64,000 bases of DNA from Verrucomicrobiota bacterium (GCA_029573725.1 JAKQDQ010000181.1:248001-312000); one strand, 5' to 3'; counted from the stretch's first letter, positions 8,993-17,813 are shown. Made by a program: numbers and translations. The notes: generated from the letters alone by a model not told the origin.

Positions 8993-8998
8993 TGGCGC

Positions 8999-9097
8999 GT
9001 GAATTTGAAGAGCAGCAAGCCAGCGGTGAATACGGCCCGTCCGGGGGCATTCGGATTTCCCTTTTATTTTGGGCCCGGGGCCGGCTTGCTGCGATAA
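8999..9097 (+). CDS. Phe/Tyr-rich leader peptide of aroF
   Basis: A short frame ending in TAA at 9095-9097 encodes AFGFPFYFGP: four Phe and one Tyr codon within seven codons (9050-9070). The frame can start at GTG 8999 (32 residues) or GTG 9026 (23 residues); the second leaves a short leader after the predicted transcript start and may be the real one. It lies directly before an antiterminator/terminator pair and then aroF, an enzyme of Phe and Tyr synthesis. This is the layout of classical amino-acid attenuators such as pheL. The sequence itself shows the codons and hairpins; ribosome stalling is inferred. Confidence 0.75.
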   Translation: MNLKSSKPAVNTARPGAFGFPFYFGPGAGLLR

Positions 9098-9124
9098 CCC
9101 ACCGTAACCAATCCATCGCCGCAG
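9086..9124 (+). promoter_or_regulatory. Antiterminator pairing of the aroF attenuator
   Basis: TTGCTGCGAT (9086-9095) can pair with ATCGCCGCAG (9115-9124): eight Watson-Crick pairs, one G-U and one mismatch. The right arm overlaps the 5' arm of the terminator (9119-9126), so the two folds exclude each other. The left arm spans the last codons and stop of the leader peptide: a ribosome stalled at the Phe/Tyr codons would leave it free, while one at the stop codon would cover it. Confidence 0.65.
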
Positions 9125-9149
9125 GTCGCCACGCCACCTGCGGTTTTTT
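9119..9149 (+). terminator. Attenuator terminator before aroF
   Basis: CCGCAGGT (9119-9126) and ACCTGCGG (9136-9143) form a perfect 8-bp stem around a 9-base loop, followed by six T residues (9144-9149). It lies 36 bases upstream of the aroF start codon, so it can only act as a regulated stop for aroF transcription. Confidence 0.85.
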
Positions 9150-9185
9150 GTGGCGTCAAACGGCGGTTCAACCCGAGGCAGAATT

Positions 9186-10205
9186 ATGATCATTGTCCTT
9201 AAACCCGGCATTTCCAAGCGGAGCGAAACAGCCGTCCTGCAGGAAATCCGCAAACTCGGCTACCGCCCCCATGTCATGCGCGGCGTGGCGCGCACTGTCA
9301 TTGGCGCGATCGGTGACGAACTGGCCAACGCCAATCTCAACGTCCTGAGCGCGCAGTTTCCCGAAGCGGTGGAAAGCGTGATGCCGATCCAGAAGCGCTA
9401 CAAGTTGGTGAGCCGCGAGGCACATCCCGGGGCGTTCACCATCCGCGTGCGTGACCAGCTCATTGGTGGCGGCAAATTCCAGGTCATGGCCGGGCCCTGC
9501 TCGGTGGAAAATGAGTCTCAATTGCTGCAGACCGCGCAGGCCGTGAAAGCGGCCGGGGCGACGATTCTGCGCGGCGGCGCCTTCAAACCGCGCACCTCGC
9601 CGTATGAATTCCAGGGGCTGGGCGAGAAGGGATTGAAACTGCTGGCCAAGGCGCGCAAGGAGACCGGGTTGCCCATCATTACCGAGTTGTTGTCCGAAAA
9701 TCATGCCGATCTGGTGGCCGAATATGCGGACATCCTGCAGATCGGCGCACGCAACGCGCAAAACTTTCAATTGCTGATCGCCGCCGCGCGCACCGGAAAG
9801 CCCGTGCTGCTTAAACGCGGCCTCTCCATGAAGATCGAGGAATGGCTGCTGGCCGGCGAATACGTGCTCGCCAACGAGAATCCGAACCTGATGTTTTGCG
9901 AGCGCGGCATCCGCACCTTTGAAACCTACACTCGCAACACCCTGGATCTGGCGGCCGTGCCCATCGTGAAGCACGAATCGCATTGTCCGGTGGTGGTGGA
10001 TCCCAGTCAGGGCGCGGGTCGCGCGGATCTGGTGGCGGCCCTGTGCAAGGGCGCCGTGGCGATGGGCGCGGATGCGCTGTTGATCGAGGTGCATCCGAAT
10101 CCGGCGGAGGCGTGGAGTGACAGCGCGCAGCAGCTCACGTTGGAGGGGTTCGCCAAATTGATGCGCGAGTTGCAGCCATTCATCACCGCCGCGGGCCGGG
10201 AATAG
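9186..10205 (+). CDS. aroF: 3-deoxy-7-phosphoheptulonate (DAHP) synthase, AroF/AroQ-linked type
   Basis: First enzyme of the shikimate pathway: condenses phosphoenolpyruvate and erythrose 4-phosphate to DAHP. 339 residues. An N-terminal ferredoxin-like regulatory domain (about 1-70, IIVLKPGIS through FPEAVESVMPI) precedes the TIM barrel, the layout of the KDO8P-synthase-like class found in Thermotoga and Bacillus. Barrel motifs: MAGPCSVENE, LRGGAFKPRTSPYEFQGLG, ILQIGARNAQNF, KPVLLKRGLS, ERGIRTFETYTRNTLDL and the metal region KHESHCPVVVDPSQGAGR. The ATG at 9186 is preceded by GAGG; a frame-open ATG 36 bases earlier falls next to the terminator and is unlikely. Regulation probably includes feedback through the N-terminal domain and the upstream Phe/Tyr attenuator. 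Confidence 0.95.
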   Translation: MIIVLKPGISKRSETAVLQEIRKLGYRPHVMRGVARTVIGAIGDELANANLNVLSAQFPEAVESVMPIQKRYKLVSREAHPGAFTIRVRDQLIGGGKFQVMAGPCSVENESQLLQTAQAVKAAGATILRGGAFKPRTSPYEFQGLGEKGLKLLAKARKETGLPIITELLSENHADLVAEYADILQIGARNAQNFQLLIAAARTGKPVLLKRGLSMKIEEWLLAGEYVLANENPNLMFCERGIRTFETYTRNTLDLAAVPIVKHESHCPVVVDPSQGAGRADLVAALCKGAVAMGADALLIEVHPNPAEAWSDSAQQLTLEGFAKLMRELQPFITAAGRE

Positions 10206-10292
10206 CCGCCGGTTGTTCAGGCTGCGCGGTGGCGGATCGTTCCGCCTCCGGCAAGCGGCCGTGCTGGAGGTCGCCGCCGGGGGGACGGCCGT

Positions 10293-11120
10293 TCAAACGG
10301 GTTTGACTTCCACAAATTCGCGCTGCACCGCACCGTCCCGGGCGAGGCACAGAAAGTAGCCCTTCTCGGGTGTGCCATCGTGATTGTTGCGGCTGATGGC
10401 GCAGCAACGATTGGTGGTGAGTTCGATGCGGCCCATGCGACGCGTGGTGTAGCCGTGGAAGTGGCCGTTGAAAACGCCGACCAGATTAAACTCGCGGAAA
10501 CGTTCCAGCAGGGCATCGGCGTTCGACGGGCGCATCGGCACGAGAATCCCCAAGGGAAAATGCGTGAAAACGAGCGTGGGTTTGGCGGGGTCGAGCCGCG
10601 GCAGGTTGGCCTCCAGCCACGCGAAAGTCGCCGGTTGAATCTGCGTGTCCTTGTAATCCCGGCCGTCGCAGGAATCCAGCCCGATGCACTGCCAGCCGCG
10701 ATGCTCGAAATGGTAGTTCAAGCTGGATGGAAACGCCTCCTCCCAGGTGGCGCGGTTGGTTTTGGAAAGGTAGTCGTGGTTGCCCGGAACGGCGTGGTAC
10801 GGGAGGCGTGAAGCGTTGAGGATTTCACGCATTTGTCCAAGCTCGGCGCGGGTGCCGTGTTCGGTCAGGTCGCCAACCAGCAGGCAAAATTCCGGACGCG
10901 GCTCCCGGGCGCGAATGTGGGCGAAGACCCGCTCAAACCAGGCGGGACATTTCGGGCTTTGAAAATGTGCATCGTTGATGACGGCGAAACTGAAAGGGCC
11001 GGCACTGCGTTTCCCCGACCAGCGCGCACAACCGGGCCAGAGCCCCAGCGCCAGCAGCGTCCCGGCGCTGCGGCCCATCCATTTCCGGCGTGTCATTTGA
11101 GTTTGCGGTAATTTCGGCAT
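10293..11120 (-). CDS. Exported calcineurin-like metallophosphoesterase
   Basis: 275 residues. The N-terminus has a twin-arginine-like signal (MTRRKWMGRSAGTLLALGL) ending at a Cys in WPGCA, so the protein is probably exported folded by Tat and perhaps lipidated. The phosphoesterase core then shows all metal motifs in order: NDAHF, VGDLTEHG, PGNHDY, FTHFPLG and GHFHGY. Such enzymes use two metals to hydrolyse phosphomono- or diesters; the substrate is unknown. Two ATGs are possible, 11120 and 11096; the second begins just at the Tat motif and may be the real start. It is a single gene, convergent with aroF and divergent from the tRNA-Tyr region. Confidence 0.88.
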   Translation of the reverse strand: MPKLPQTQMTRRKWMGRSAGTLLALGLWPGCARWSGKRSAGPFSFAVINDAHFQSPKCPAWFERVFAHIRAREPRPEFCLLVGDLTEHGTRAELGQMREILNASRLPYHAVPGNHDYLSKTNRATWEEAFPSSLNYHFEHRGWQCIGLDSCDGRDYKDTQIQPATFAWLEANLPRLDPAKPTLVFTHFPLGILVPMRPSNADALLERFREFNLVGVFNGHFHGYTTRRMGRIELTTNRCCAISRNNHDGTPEKGYFLCLARDGAVQREFVEVKPV

Positions 11121-11295
11121 GAGCCAGTTCTAGCACGAATCGCGGGGAATCCGAACCAGAATATCGGTTTTCAGGAAAAATGGTTCCGGCTTCAGCGCGG
11201 CGAAGCGCCGGCGCCGGCGGCGGTAATTCCCGGTGTTGAGCGCCGCCGGGCATCCCCCGCCGGATTGCCTCTGCCCGGGCGAATTAATGGCTGAA

Positions 11296-11324
11296 TTGAC
11301 ACCGTGCCCGGCCTGTGGCTTAAT
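11296..11324 (+). promoter_or_regulatory. Promoter of tRNA-Tyr
   Basis: TTGACA (11296-11301), a 17-base spacer and CTTAAT (11319-11324). The -35 box is a consensus match. Predicted transcript start is near 11331, about 20 bases before the mature tRNA 5' end. Confidence 0.65.
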
Positions 11325-11349
11325 CCCCGTCCGCAGTTGCGGGCCGGTG

Positions 11350-11435
11350 GGTAGGATACTCAAGTGGTCAACGAGGGCAGACTGTAAATCTGCTGGCTAA
11401 CGCCTACACAGGTTCGAATCCTGTTCCTACCACCA
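11350..11435 (+). tRNA. tRNA-Tyr (anticodon GTA)
   Basis: 86 bases including an encoded 3' CCA. The acceptor arms GGTAGGA (11350-11356) and TCCTACC (11425-11431) pair fully, with discriminator A then CCA. The anticodon stem GCAGA/TCTGC encloses CTGTAAA with anticodon GTA at 11384-11386. The T arm is CAGG-TTCGAAT-CCTG. The long variable arm makes it a class II tRNA, as expected for bacterial tRNA-Tyr. Confidence 0.97.
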
Positions 11436-11544
11436 TTTCCCGGCCCGGCACCCGGCTAACATTCATGTACCACGATCAGCACGGCCGATCCCGGGAAATT
11501 TCCTCCAGGTTCCGGGCTGGTCCGCTCCCGCCAGACAGGACAAT

Positions 11545-13104
11545 ATGCAAATGAGCAAAATCTCGCGCGCGTTACTCTCGGTCTCCGATAAAACCGGACT
11601 CGTGCCACTGGCGCAAACCTTGGCGGCAGCCGGGGTGGAATTGATTTCCACCGGTGGCACCGCCGGCGTCCTGCGCGAAGCGGGCCTTCCCGTCAAAGAC
11701 ATCAGCGCGCATACCGGCTTCCCGGAAATGTTGGATGGTCGCGTCAAAACCCTGCATCCCAAGGTGCATGGCGGACTGCTCTACATTCGCGGCAAGGCGG
11801 AACACGAGGCGGCCGTGCGGCAACATGGCATCGCGCCGATTGATCTCGTGGTGGTGAATCTTTACCCATTCGAGTCCACCGTCGCCAGACCTGACGTCAG
11901 CCTGGCGGAGGCGGTTGAGAACATTGACATTGGTGGTCCGTCCATGCTCCGCAGCGCCGCCAAGAATCATGAGAGTGTGACCGTGGTGGTGGACCCCGCG
12001 GATTACGCCGCAGTGGCGGAGCAGATCAGGGCCACCGGCCAAACCACACTGGAATTGCGTCGCCGGCTGGCCGCCAAGGTTTTTGCGCGCACAGGGGCGT
12101 ACGATGCGGCGATTGCCGCCTACCTGGCGCAGACGTTCGGCGGCGGCCCGGCCGCGTCCTTGCCGCCCGCACTGGTGTTGTCCGCGCCCCTGGTGCAGGC
12201 GTTGCGTTACGGAGAGAATCCGCACCAGGCGGCGGCATTATACGGCAAATTTGGTGAATATTTCCAACAACTGCACGGCAAGGAATTGTCCTACAACAAC
12301 ATCCTTGATCTGACGGCGGCGGCGGCGTTGATTGGCGAATTCGACAAGGCGGAGCCGACGCTGGCCATCCTGAAGCACACCAATCCTTGCGGGGTGGGCC
12401 AGGGCCGGACGTTGCGCGAGGCCTGGGAAAAGGCGTTTGCGACAGATCAGCAAGCCCCGTTCGGTGGCATCATTGCCGTCAATCGCCGGCTGGACGCGGA
12501 CTGCGCCGTAGCCATCGCGGAAATTTTCAGCGAAGTCATCATCGCCCCCGACTTCACGGTGGAAGCGCTGGCAATTTTACAGAAGAAGAAGAATCTGCGC
12601 GTGCTTAAAATGTTGAAGCCAGGCGGCGGCGCGACCCCGTGGGACGTGCGCAGCGTGGGAGCGGATTCCTTCCTGATGCAACAACGCGACCTGAAGGTGA
12701 CGACGGCGGCCGAACTCCGGATCGTCACCAAAAGAGCGCCGACCGAGGCTGAACTGGGCGCGATGTTGTTTGGGTGGCGCATTGTGAAGCACCTGAAATC
12801 CAATGCGATTCTTTACTGCACGGCCGAGCGGACCCTGGGAATTGGGGCCGGCCAGATGAGCCGGGTGGATGCGAGCCGGATTGCCGTGTGGAAGGCCGGG
12901 GAGGCCAAATTACCGCTGGCCGGCAGCGTGGTCTGCAGTGATGCGTTCTTTCCGTTTGCGGATGGATTGATGGCCGCCGCGGAGGCCGGGGCAACGGCGG
13001 CCATTCAGCCGGGCGGCTCCGTGCGGGATGCCGAGGTGATTGCCGCGGCGGACGAGCGGAATTTGGCCATGGCATTTACGGGCATCCGCCATTTCCGACA
13101 CTGA
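11545..13104 (+). CDS. purH: Bifunctional AICAR formyltransferase / IMP cyclohydrolase
   Basis: Catalyses the last two steps of de novo purine synthesis: formyl transfer from 10-formyl-THF to AICAR, then ring closure to IMP. 519 residues, the normal PurH length. The N-terminal IMP cyclohydrolase (MGS-like) domain shows [40 protein letters not shown] and VVVNLYPFE, then the [13 protein letters not shown] stretch. The transformylase domain begins at [13 protein letters not shown] and includes KHTNPCGVG, the FGGIIAVNR segment and [10 protein letters not shown] near the end. Two ATGs in frame (11545, 11551) share one AGGA ribosome site; the first was used. It stands alone downstream of tRNA-Tyr. 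Confidence 0.97.
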   Translation: MQMSKISRALLSVSDKTGLVPLAQTLAAAGVELISTGGTAGVLREAGLPVKDISAHTGFPEMLDGRVKTLHPKVHGGLLYIRGKAEHEAAVRQHGIAPIDLVVVNLYPFESTVARPDVSLAEAVENIDIGGPSMLRSAAKNHESVTVVVDPADYAAVAEQIRATGQTTLELRRRLAAKVFARTGAYDAAIAAYLAQTFGGGPAASLPPALVLSAPLVQALRYGENPHQAAALYGKFGEYFQQLHGKELSYNNILDLTAAAALIGEFDKAEPTLAILKHTNPCGVGQGRTLREAWEKAFATDQQAPFGGIIAVNRRLDADCAVAIAEIFSEVIIAPDFTVEALAILQKKKNLRVLKMLKPGGGATPWDVRSVGADSFLMQQRDLKVTTAAELRIVTKRAPTEAELGAMLFGWRIVKHLKSNAILYCTAERTLGIGAGQMSRVDASRIAVWKAGEAKLPLAGSVVCSDAFFPFADGLMAAAEAGATAAIQPGGSVRDAEVIAAADERNLAMAFTGIRHFRH

Positions 13105-13166
13105 AGCGGGAGGTGCCGGATGTGGGCTCCCCAGCCGCCCGGGAGACTCAGGCCGCCTTCCCGTCG

Positions 13167-13556
13167 CTACAGCAGCCAACCGATAATCAGGAAACCCTCC
13201 CCCCCGGTGACGAGGGCCAGCAAACTCCAGACAAACCATTCGCGCCAGCGCAGGTGACGCTGGCGCGTGGGGCTGAGGCGAAACGCAATCCGTGCCGCGC
13301 CCGCGGTAAGGATGTCTCCGTTGCGGAGTCGCGCACCTTCGGTGGGAGTCTGGTTGATGGTCACCAAGGCGCCCGGTTGCACCCGGAGGGTGACGCCCGC
13401 TTTGGTGTCCAGGTTCAACTCAAAGTGTTGGTCCCAGACGCCATCGTCCTCCAAGCGTAAATCGGCTTGGGGAGCGCGCCCGACGTGGGCCGGGAAACGG
13501 CGCGTTTCCCAGAGTGAACCGGCGCGTGAGCCGGAGAGAATCTGCAACTGGATCAT
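13167..13556 (-). CDS. FHA-domain protein with C-terminal membrane anchor
   Basis: 129 residues. Residues about 1-95 form a forkhead-associated domain: FPAHVGRAPQADLRLEDDGVW fits the GR-x5-D(I/L) strand pair, DQHFELNL stands for the SxxH phosphopeptide-binding turn, and INQTPTEGARLRNGDIL fits NGx-L-x-xGD. The Ser of the usual SxxH is replaced (VWDQH), so phospho-binding may be altered. Residues about 108-128 (WFVWSLLALVTGGEGFLIIGWLL) are a tail-anchor helix that leaves the FHA domain in the cytoplasm. It is the last gene of the polysaccharide export operon: its ATG touches the stop of the upstream exporter gene. It could dock on a phosphorylated partner, possibly the operon's tyrosine kinase. 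Confidence 0.8.
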   Translation of the reverse strand: MIQLQILSGSRAGSLWETRRFPAHVGRAPQADLRLEDDGVWDQHFELNLDTKAGVTLRVQPGALVTINQTPTEGARLRNGDILTAGAARIAFRLSPTRQRHLRWREWFVWSLLALVTGGEGFLIIGWLL

Positions 13557-14243
13557 TTACAGGCCGAAGATGCCACCGGGCCCGCGCATGGGCACTTCAA
13601 TTTTGTCGCCTGGATAGACCGGCAAATCGTAGGTGGAGTCTTCAGCGGCCTTTTTACAATCCACAATCGTCCGGCTTCCGTCGGCGCGGGTGAGCACGAC
13701 GCGTTTGCGGTCTGCAAAATCGGTGAAGTCCTGCGCTCCGGCGATGGCTTTGAGCACGGTGGTCTGGCCCAGATATTCCTGCCGGCCCGGATTGCGCACC
13801 TGGCCCTGCACGTAAAAGATGCGCCGTTCCGAGGAGGTCGTCACGGTCAGTTGCTTGTAGAACAGGGGGACGTATTTGCTGTAGATCGCCTTTTGCAGCT
13901 CGCCGAGGGTCTTCCCTTCGGCCTTGACCGGGCCGATCATCGGCAGGGTGATGTTGCCGTCTTCTTTGACTTGTTCCTCGTGCGGGAGGGGCGGGGTCTG
14001 GATGCCCGAGAACGTGACTTTTACCAGGTCGCCGACGGCGAGCCGCGCTGCCTCTCCCGCCGCGGTTTCATTGCCCGGAGCCGCAGACTTGGAAGGGGTG
14101 GCGTACGGTGTGTCATCGGGGACGTCGGTGAAGGGGATGGGTTCCCGCGAGGTCTGGCATCCGGTCGAAACCAGACCAACCAGGAGCCACACGCCCGCCA
14201 GCCGTTTCGCAACGGTGGTTTGCTGCCAGATAAATTTCTTCAT
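13557..14243 (-). CDS. Wza-like polysaccharide export lipoprotein
   Basis: 228 residues. The N-terminal signal ends in GLVSTGCQT, a plausible lipoprotein processing site. The Poly_export domain follows (about 68-150: LAVGDLVKVTFSGIQTPPL, VKEDGNITLPMIGPVKAEGK, the LGELQKAIYSKY stretch), then one SLBB-type beta-grasp segment (about 140-225: FYVQGQVRNPGRQEYLG through VYPGDKIEVP). These proteins form the periplasmic and outer-membrane channel for capsule or exopolysaccharide. It is encoded 23 bases after the Wzc-like kinase and is coupled to the FHA gene. Shorter than E. coli Wza, so the outer-membrane pore may be supplied by the barrel protein encoded upstream. Confidence 0.88.
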   Translation of the reverse strand: MKKFIWQQTTVAKRLAGVWLLVGLVSTGCQTSREPIPFTDVPDDTPYATPSKSAAPGNETAAGEAARLAVGDLVKVTFSGIQTPPLPHEEQVKEDGNITLPMIGPVKAEGKTLGELQKAIYSKYVPLFYKQLTVTTSSERRIFYVQGQVRNPGRQEYLGQTTVLKAIAGAQDFTDFADRKRVVLTRADGSRTIVDCKKAAEDSTYDLPVYPGDKIEVPMRGPGGIFGL

Positions 14244-14266
14244 GAGCTTAAAGTGAGACAGGCGGA

Positions 14267-16432
14267 TCAGTATTTTTGTTTGATTTCGCCCGAATCTTTG
14301 TCTCCGGGCGCCGCCGCTTCCGCCACCGGCTCGGCTTCTTCGCTCTTGGCGTAGTAATCGTGGTAATAGCCGCTGTAATAATAGTAACTCTCGTCCTGCG
14401 ACATGTTGATGTTGTTCAACACGATGCCAACCAGATTGCCGCCCACTTTCTCGATGAGTTGTTTGGCGCGAATGTTCATCGGTTGCGGGTAGCGACGATA
14501 TTGGATGACCTGGATGGTGATGTCCACTTCGCTGGCCAGAATGGAAGCGTCGCTGACCCCCATGATGGGTGGGGAGTCAAAAAAGACGAAATCGTAACGT
14601 TGTTTGAGCTCGTTGATCAGGTCCTTCATCTGGTTGGAGCTCAGGATTCCCAGGGAGCTGCTGGGCAGTTTGCCGCTGGCCAGAAAGTCGAGCTTGTCCA
14701 ATGAGGTGGTCTGGATGACGTCGGTCAGGCTGTTTTGCTTCAAGAGGTAATTGGTCAGACCGAGGTTGTTGGTCACCCGGAGAATTTTGTGCAGGGTGGG
14801 GCGCCGCAGATCGGAGTCCACGATGATCACCCGCTGCCCGCTTTGGGCGAAGACGGTGGCCAGGTTGAGCACCGTGGTGGATTTACCTTCGCCCGCCCCT
14901 GCGCTCACCACGGCAATGCTGTTCAATTTTTCGTCCTTGCGCGCGAACAATAAGTTGGTGCGCAACACGCGGTACGCCTCGGCGTGCGGACTTTCCGCGC
15001 CCTCCTCGATCAGGTACCCGACATTTTGGGGGATGACCCCCAGCACCGGCGACTGCAGGAGACGCTCGACGTCGTCAATGGTCTTGACGCTGGTGTCCAG
15101 GTACTCGATGAAGAAGGCCAGGCCGACGCCGACCACCAGGCCGATAACCACGCCGAGGATGATGTTCAAGGTCTTGTTGGGACGCACCGGTTTCTTGCCC
15201 GGCGTGGCGTATTCGATGATGTCCACCTGGAATTTTTTGGGCAGGCTCAGATCAATCTCCTCGACATTGATTTTCCGCGCCAGCAGCGTGCGCAGGTCCT
15301 CCTCGTTCATCAGGATGCGTTTCAAATCGAAGTAGGGCCGGCTCTTGGTCAGTTGTTCCTGGTCGAGTTTGCGCGCCGATTCCACCGCATCGTTGAAGCT
15401 GTCCAGACGTGCCTTGGCCACGGTGAGTTTCGTTTCCATGGCCTTCATGATGCCGCGAACCTGGTCGTTGATTTTGTTTTCCAGCTCCAGTTGCAGATCC
15501 TGCACGCGCTTCATGTCGGGATGCTCCGGCCCAAGTTCCACGGCGAGAGTGGTGGCCTGCTGATCGGCCATGTTGAGCTGCTGCAGCAAATCGGTCAAAA
15601 CCGGGTCCGGTTCCACGCGGGGCAAAACGTCGCGCAATTCCTTGGGAGAAAGGGCGCTCAGCTTGTCGTACTGGACCTTCTTCTCCTTGTAGTCGTTTTC
15701 AGCTTCAAACCGGCTGATGAGATTGCGTTTGTATTCCTCGGTTTCCGTCTGCATCACGGGGGCCAGACTGGTTGGGTCGATATCGGAGATTTGCGCGTCG
15801 TTGCGCAATTTGTCCAGCCGCGCCTTGATTTCGGCGATCCGTTCGTCCTGCAACTTCAACTGGCGACCCAGCTCTTCGATACCTCCCATCACGGCTTCCT
15901 GGTTTTTGGACAGACGCCAGCGCTTGTAGGCCTCGGCAATGGCGTTGGCCAGATCCGCGGCATCCTTGGCGTTGTCGCTGAAGACCTTGATGTCAATGAT
16001 GCTGGTGTTGCGCCGCGGCCGAACGTCCATCCGCGCCCGCAACATCTCCAGCGCCTCGTTCATCTTCAGAGGCTGGCCCTCAAAGTATTTGTTTCCCCAG
16101 ACCCGTGTGAGATCCAGGTTGTTGATCACATTGGTGAGAATGCTCTCCGATTGGATCGTTTCGAACTCCGTTTGGATGAAGTACGGGTCGTAGGCGCTGA
16201 TGAGCCGGCTGCTCATGCCGCTGAGTTCGTCAATGTCCGACTTGTCCCGCTCGACGCGCATGGACGCGGTGCTGGCAAAAAGTTCGGGCAGGATGAAAGT
16301 GACCAGGGTGGCGGTGATGACGACCAGGAGGAAGACCGCGATGATGACGGTTTTGCGGATGCGAATGATCCGCCAGTAGTCCAAAAAATGTAACCGGGCC
16401 TCTGGCTGTGTTTGTTGCTTGAGCGGATCCAT
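14267..16432 (-). CDS. Wzc-like polysaccharide co-polymerase / bacterial tyrosine autokinase
   Basis: 721 residues. A Wzz domain (about 15-440) sits between two membrane helices (about 28-48 and 419-441), with a long periplasmic coiled-coil region in between; the Pro-rich PGKKPVRPNK motif precedes the second helix. The cytoplasmic BY-kinase domain (about 480-700) has Walker A GAGEGKST near 512-519, Walker A' VIIVDSDLRRP near 537 and Walker B FVFFDSPP near 614-621. The C-terminus carries a tyrosine cluster (SYYYYSGYYHDYY, about 680-693), the usual autophosphorylation site. It controls chain length and export of surface polysaccharide through phosphorylation cycles. In the operon it lies between the barrel gene and the Wza-like gene. 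No glycosyltransferases or Wzx/Wzy are nearby. Confidence 0.93.
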   Translation of the reverse strand: MDPLKQQTQPEARLHFLDYWRIIRIRKTVIIAVFLLVVITATLVTFILPELFASTASMRVERDKSDIDELSGMSSRLISAYDPYFIQTEFETIQSESILTNVINNLDLTRVWGNKYFEGQPLKMNEALEMLRARMDVRPRRNTSIIDIKVFSDNAKDAADLANAIAEAYKRWRLSKNQEAVMGGIEELGRQLKLQDERIAEIKARLDKLRNDAQISDIDPTSLAPVMQTETEEYKRNLISRFEAENDYKEKKVQYDKLSALSPKELRDVLPRVEPDPVLTDLLQQLNMADQQATTLAVELGPEHPDMKRVQDLQLELENKINDQVRGIMKAMETKLTVAKARLDSFNDAVESARKLDQEQLTKSRPYFDLKRILMNEEDLRTLLARKINVEEIDLSLPKKFQVDIIEYATPGKKPVRPNKTLNIILGVVIGLVVGVGLAFFIEYLDTSVKTIDDVERLLQSPVLGVIPQNVGYLIEEGAESPHAEAYRVLRTNLLFARKDEKLNSIAVVSAGAGEGKSTTVLNLATVFAQSGQRVIIVDSDLRRPTLHKILRVTNNLGLTNYLLKQNSLTDVIQTTSLDKLDFLASGKLPSSSLGILSSNQMKDLINELKQRYDFVFFDSPPIMGVSDASILASEVDITIQVIQYRRYPQPMNIRAKQLIEKVGGNLVGIVLNNINMSQDESYYYYSGYYHDYYAKSEEAEPVAEAAAPGDKDSGEIKQKY

Positions 16433-16490
16433 AGTTAAAAAAAATAGGGGCTAGTAGTACGACCCAGCCCCCAACCGAAATAAGCCGCGA

Positions 16491-17771
16491 TCAGAAACCG
16501 ACCGTTACGCCCGCATACACACGATTCCGATAAAAATCGGGTGACATGCGCACGGTCGAATCCCACCGGTCAAAATTATACCCGGTATGGGCGGAAACAT
16601 ACTGGTTGAAGTTGTAAGCCAAGTCCAGTCCGATGCGATACAGCATGAAGGTTTCCCCGTCCAGGCCCGCCCCCCCTCCGTTGTATTCGGCATGAGCGGC
16701 GCTGGCACTCACCGTGCCGATCAACTTGGAAATGATCTCGTGCTTGAGCGCGCCATAGACGGTCACGTATTCCATGTCTTTGACGTAGGAAACCACCGTG
16801 CTGCCCACTTCGTTGGCGGACTCCCGGCTGTAGCGGATGCCGGCATCCACTGTGGTGCGCTGCTGGAGCGCGTAGGTCAGGCTGCCTTGAACGAACGGGC
16901 TCCACTGGGTGTCATCGTCCGTGCCGGTATAATTGTAGTACGAGTAGTACTGCGCGCCGACGTTGAGCGCGGCGGACAGCGTGGGGCTGAAGATGTGGCG
17001 CGCGCCAACGTAAACGGTGTGTCCACGATTGTTGCGGTCTGCGCTCCGCACGCCGGGAGCAATCACCTCGTCGCCGTTGTACACGGTTTGGGAATAATTG
17101 TAACCGAGGATTCCAATCGTGGAGGGGCTCAGCTTCCAGTTGCTGTCCACCCGCACCAGGTGCTCGGTCCGGTCGTAGAGTCCCGAATAACTGGCCCGTC
17201 CTAAAAAGAGCCCTCCCGGCAGCTCATCATGGTAATCGTAGTAGTTGTTGTTGTAACCCAGACTGAAACTCAGCAGGTCCGTGGCCTCGATGTTGAACTC
17301 GGCCCGGGCAAAATTACGGAGGTTGTCGCCGGGAACTCGCTGGATCGCCGCCGGATCAAACAACAGGTCCGGCTCTTGTCCAATCACGAACGAATCGCTC
17401 AGGGACAGGTTTGCCCGCGGGCTGAAGGTGTGGGCCAGGTCCAGGTCGAAAGTGTGGGTGTAGCTGTGGTGGCCGTCGCGCCCCGGGATGCGTTTGTCGT
17501 AAAAACGCGCCGTGAAATCATAGCCCACATTGAAGGAGGTTTGTTCCCCCGGCAAACCGAATTTGAGCGAGGGGGTCACATCGAAACCTGCGGATTCCAC
17601 CGCCCAAGCATCCGGCGCGGTGTTCACGTTGTCGTCGTAGAAGCCGTTTAAGGTGGCCTGAATGCTCCACGGTTTGTTCTTCTGCAACTGATTCAGCGTT
17701 GATGATTCAGCCGCGTGCAGCACCGAGGCACCCATGGCCAGCAATCCGACTGAGGTAGCGATTTTTCTCAT
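16491..17771 (-). CDS. Outer-membrane beta-barrel protein of the polysaccharide export operon
   Basis: 426 residues with a signal peptide (SVGLLAMGASVLHAAESS, cleavage after HAA near residue 20). The rest is alternating aromatic and polar strands typical of an outer-membrane barrel (YNNNYYDYHDELP, LGYNYSQTVYNGD, VYVGARHIFSPTLSAALNVGAQYYSYY), ending in VYAGVTVGF with the terminal Phe required for Bam insertion. It resembles the barrel proteins often encoded first in Wzc/Wza operons of Planctomycetota and Verrucomicrobiota. It is the first gene of the operon, 58 bases before the Wzc-like kinase, and a probable promoter lies upstream. It probably forms the outer-membrane exit for the polymer, but no direct motif proves this. 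Confidence 0.82.
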   Translation of the reverse strand: MRKIATSVGLLAMGASVLHAAESSTLNQLQKNKPWSIQATLNGFYDDNVNTAPDAWAVESAGFDVTPSLKFGLPGEQTSFNVGYDFTARFYDKRIPGRDGHHSYTHTFDLDLAHTFSPRANLSLSDSFVIGQEPDLLFDPAAIQRVPGDNLRNFARAEFNIEATDLLSFSLGYNNNYYDYHDELPGGLFLGRASYSGLYDRTEHLVRVDSNWKLSPSTIGILGYNYSQTVYNGDEVIAPGVRSADRNNRGHTVYVGARHIFSPTLSAALNVGAQYYSYYNYTGTDDDTQWSPFVQGSLTYALQQRTTVDAGIRYSRESANEVGSTVVSYVKDMEYVTVYGALKHEIISKLIGTVSASAAHAEYNGGGAGLDGETFMLYRIGLDLAYNFNQYVSAHTGYNFDRWDSTVRMSPDFYRNRVYAGVTVGF

Positions 17772-17813
17772 AGAATTAGTTTAGTAGTTCAACCCAAAAC
17801 GACGTTTGTTCGT

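Noticed and set aside
9150..9185. Earlier start of aroF at 9150
   Set aside because: It begins directly behind the T-run of the attenuator terminator, lacks a ribosome site, and the ferredoxin-like domain begins at the ATG 9186.
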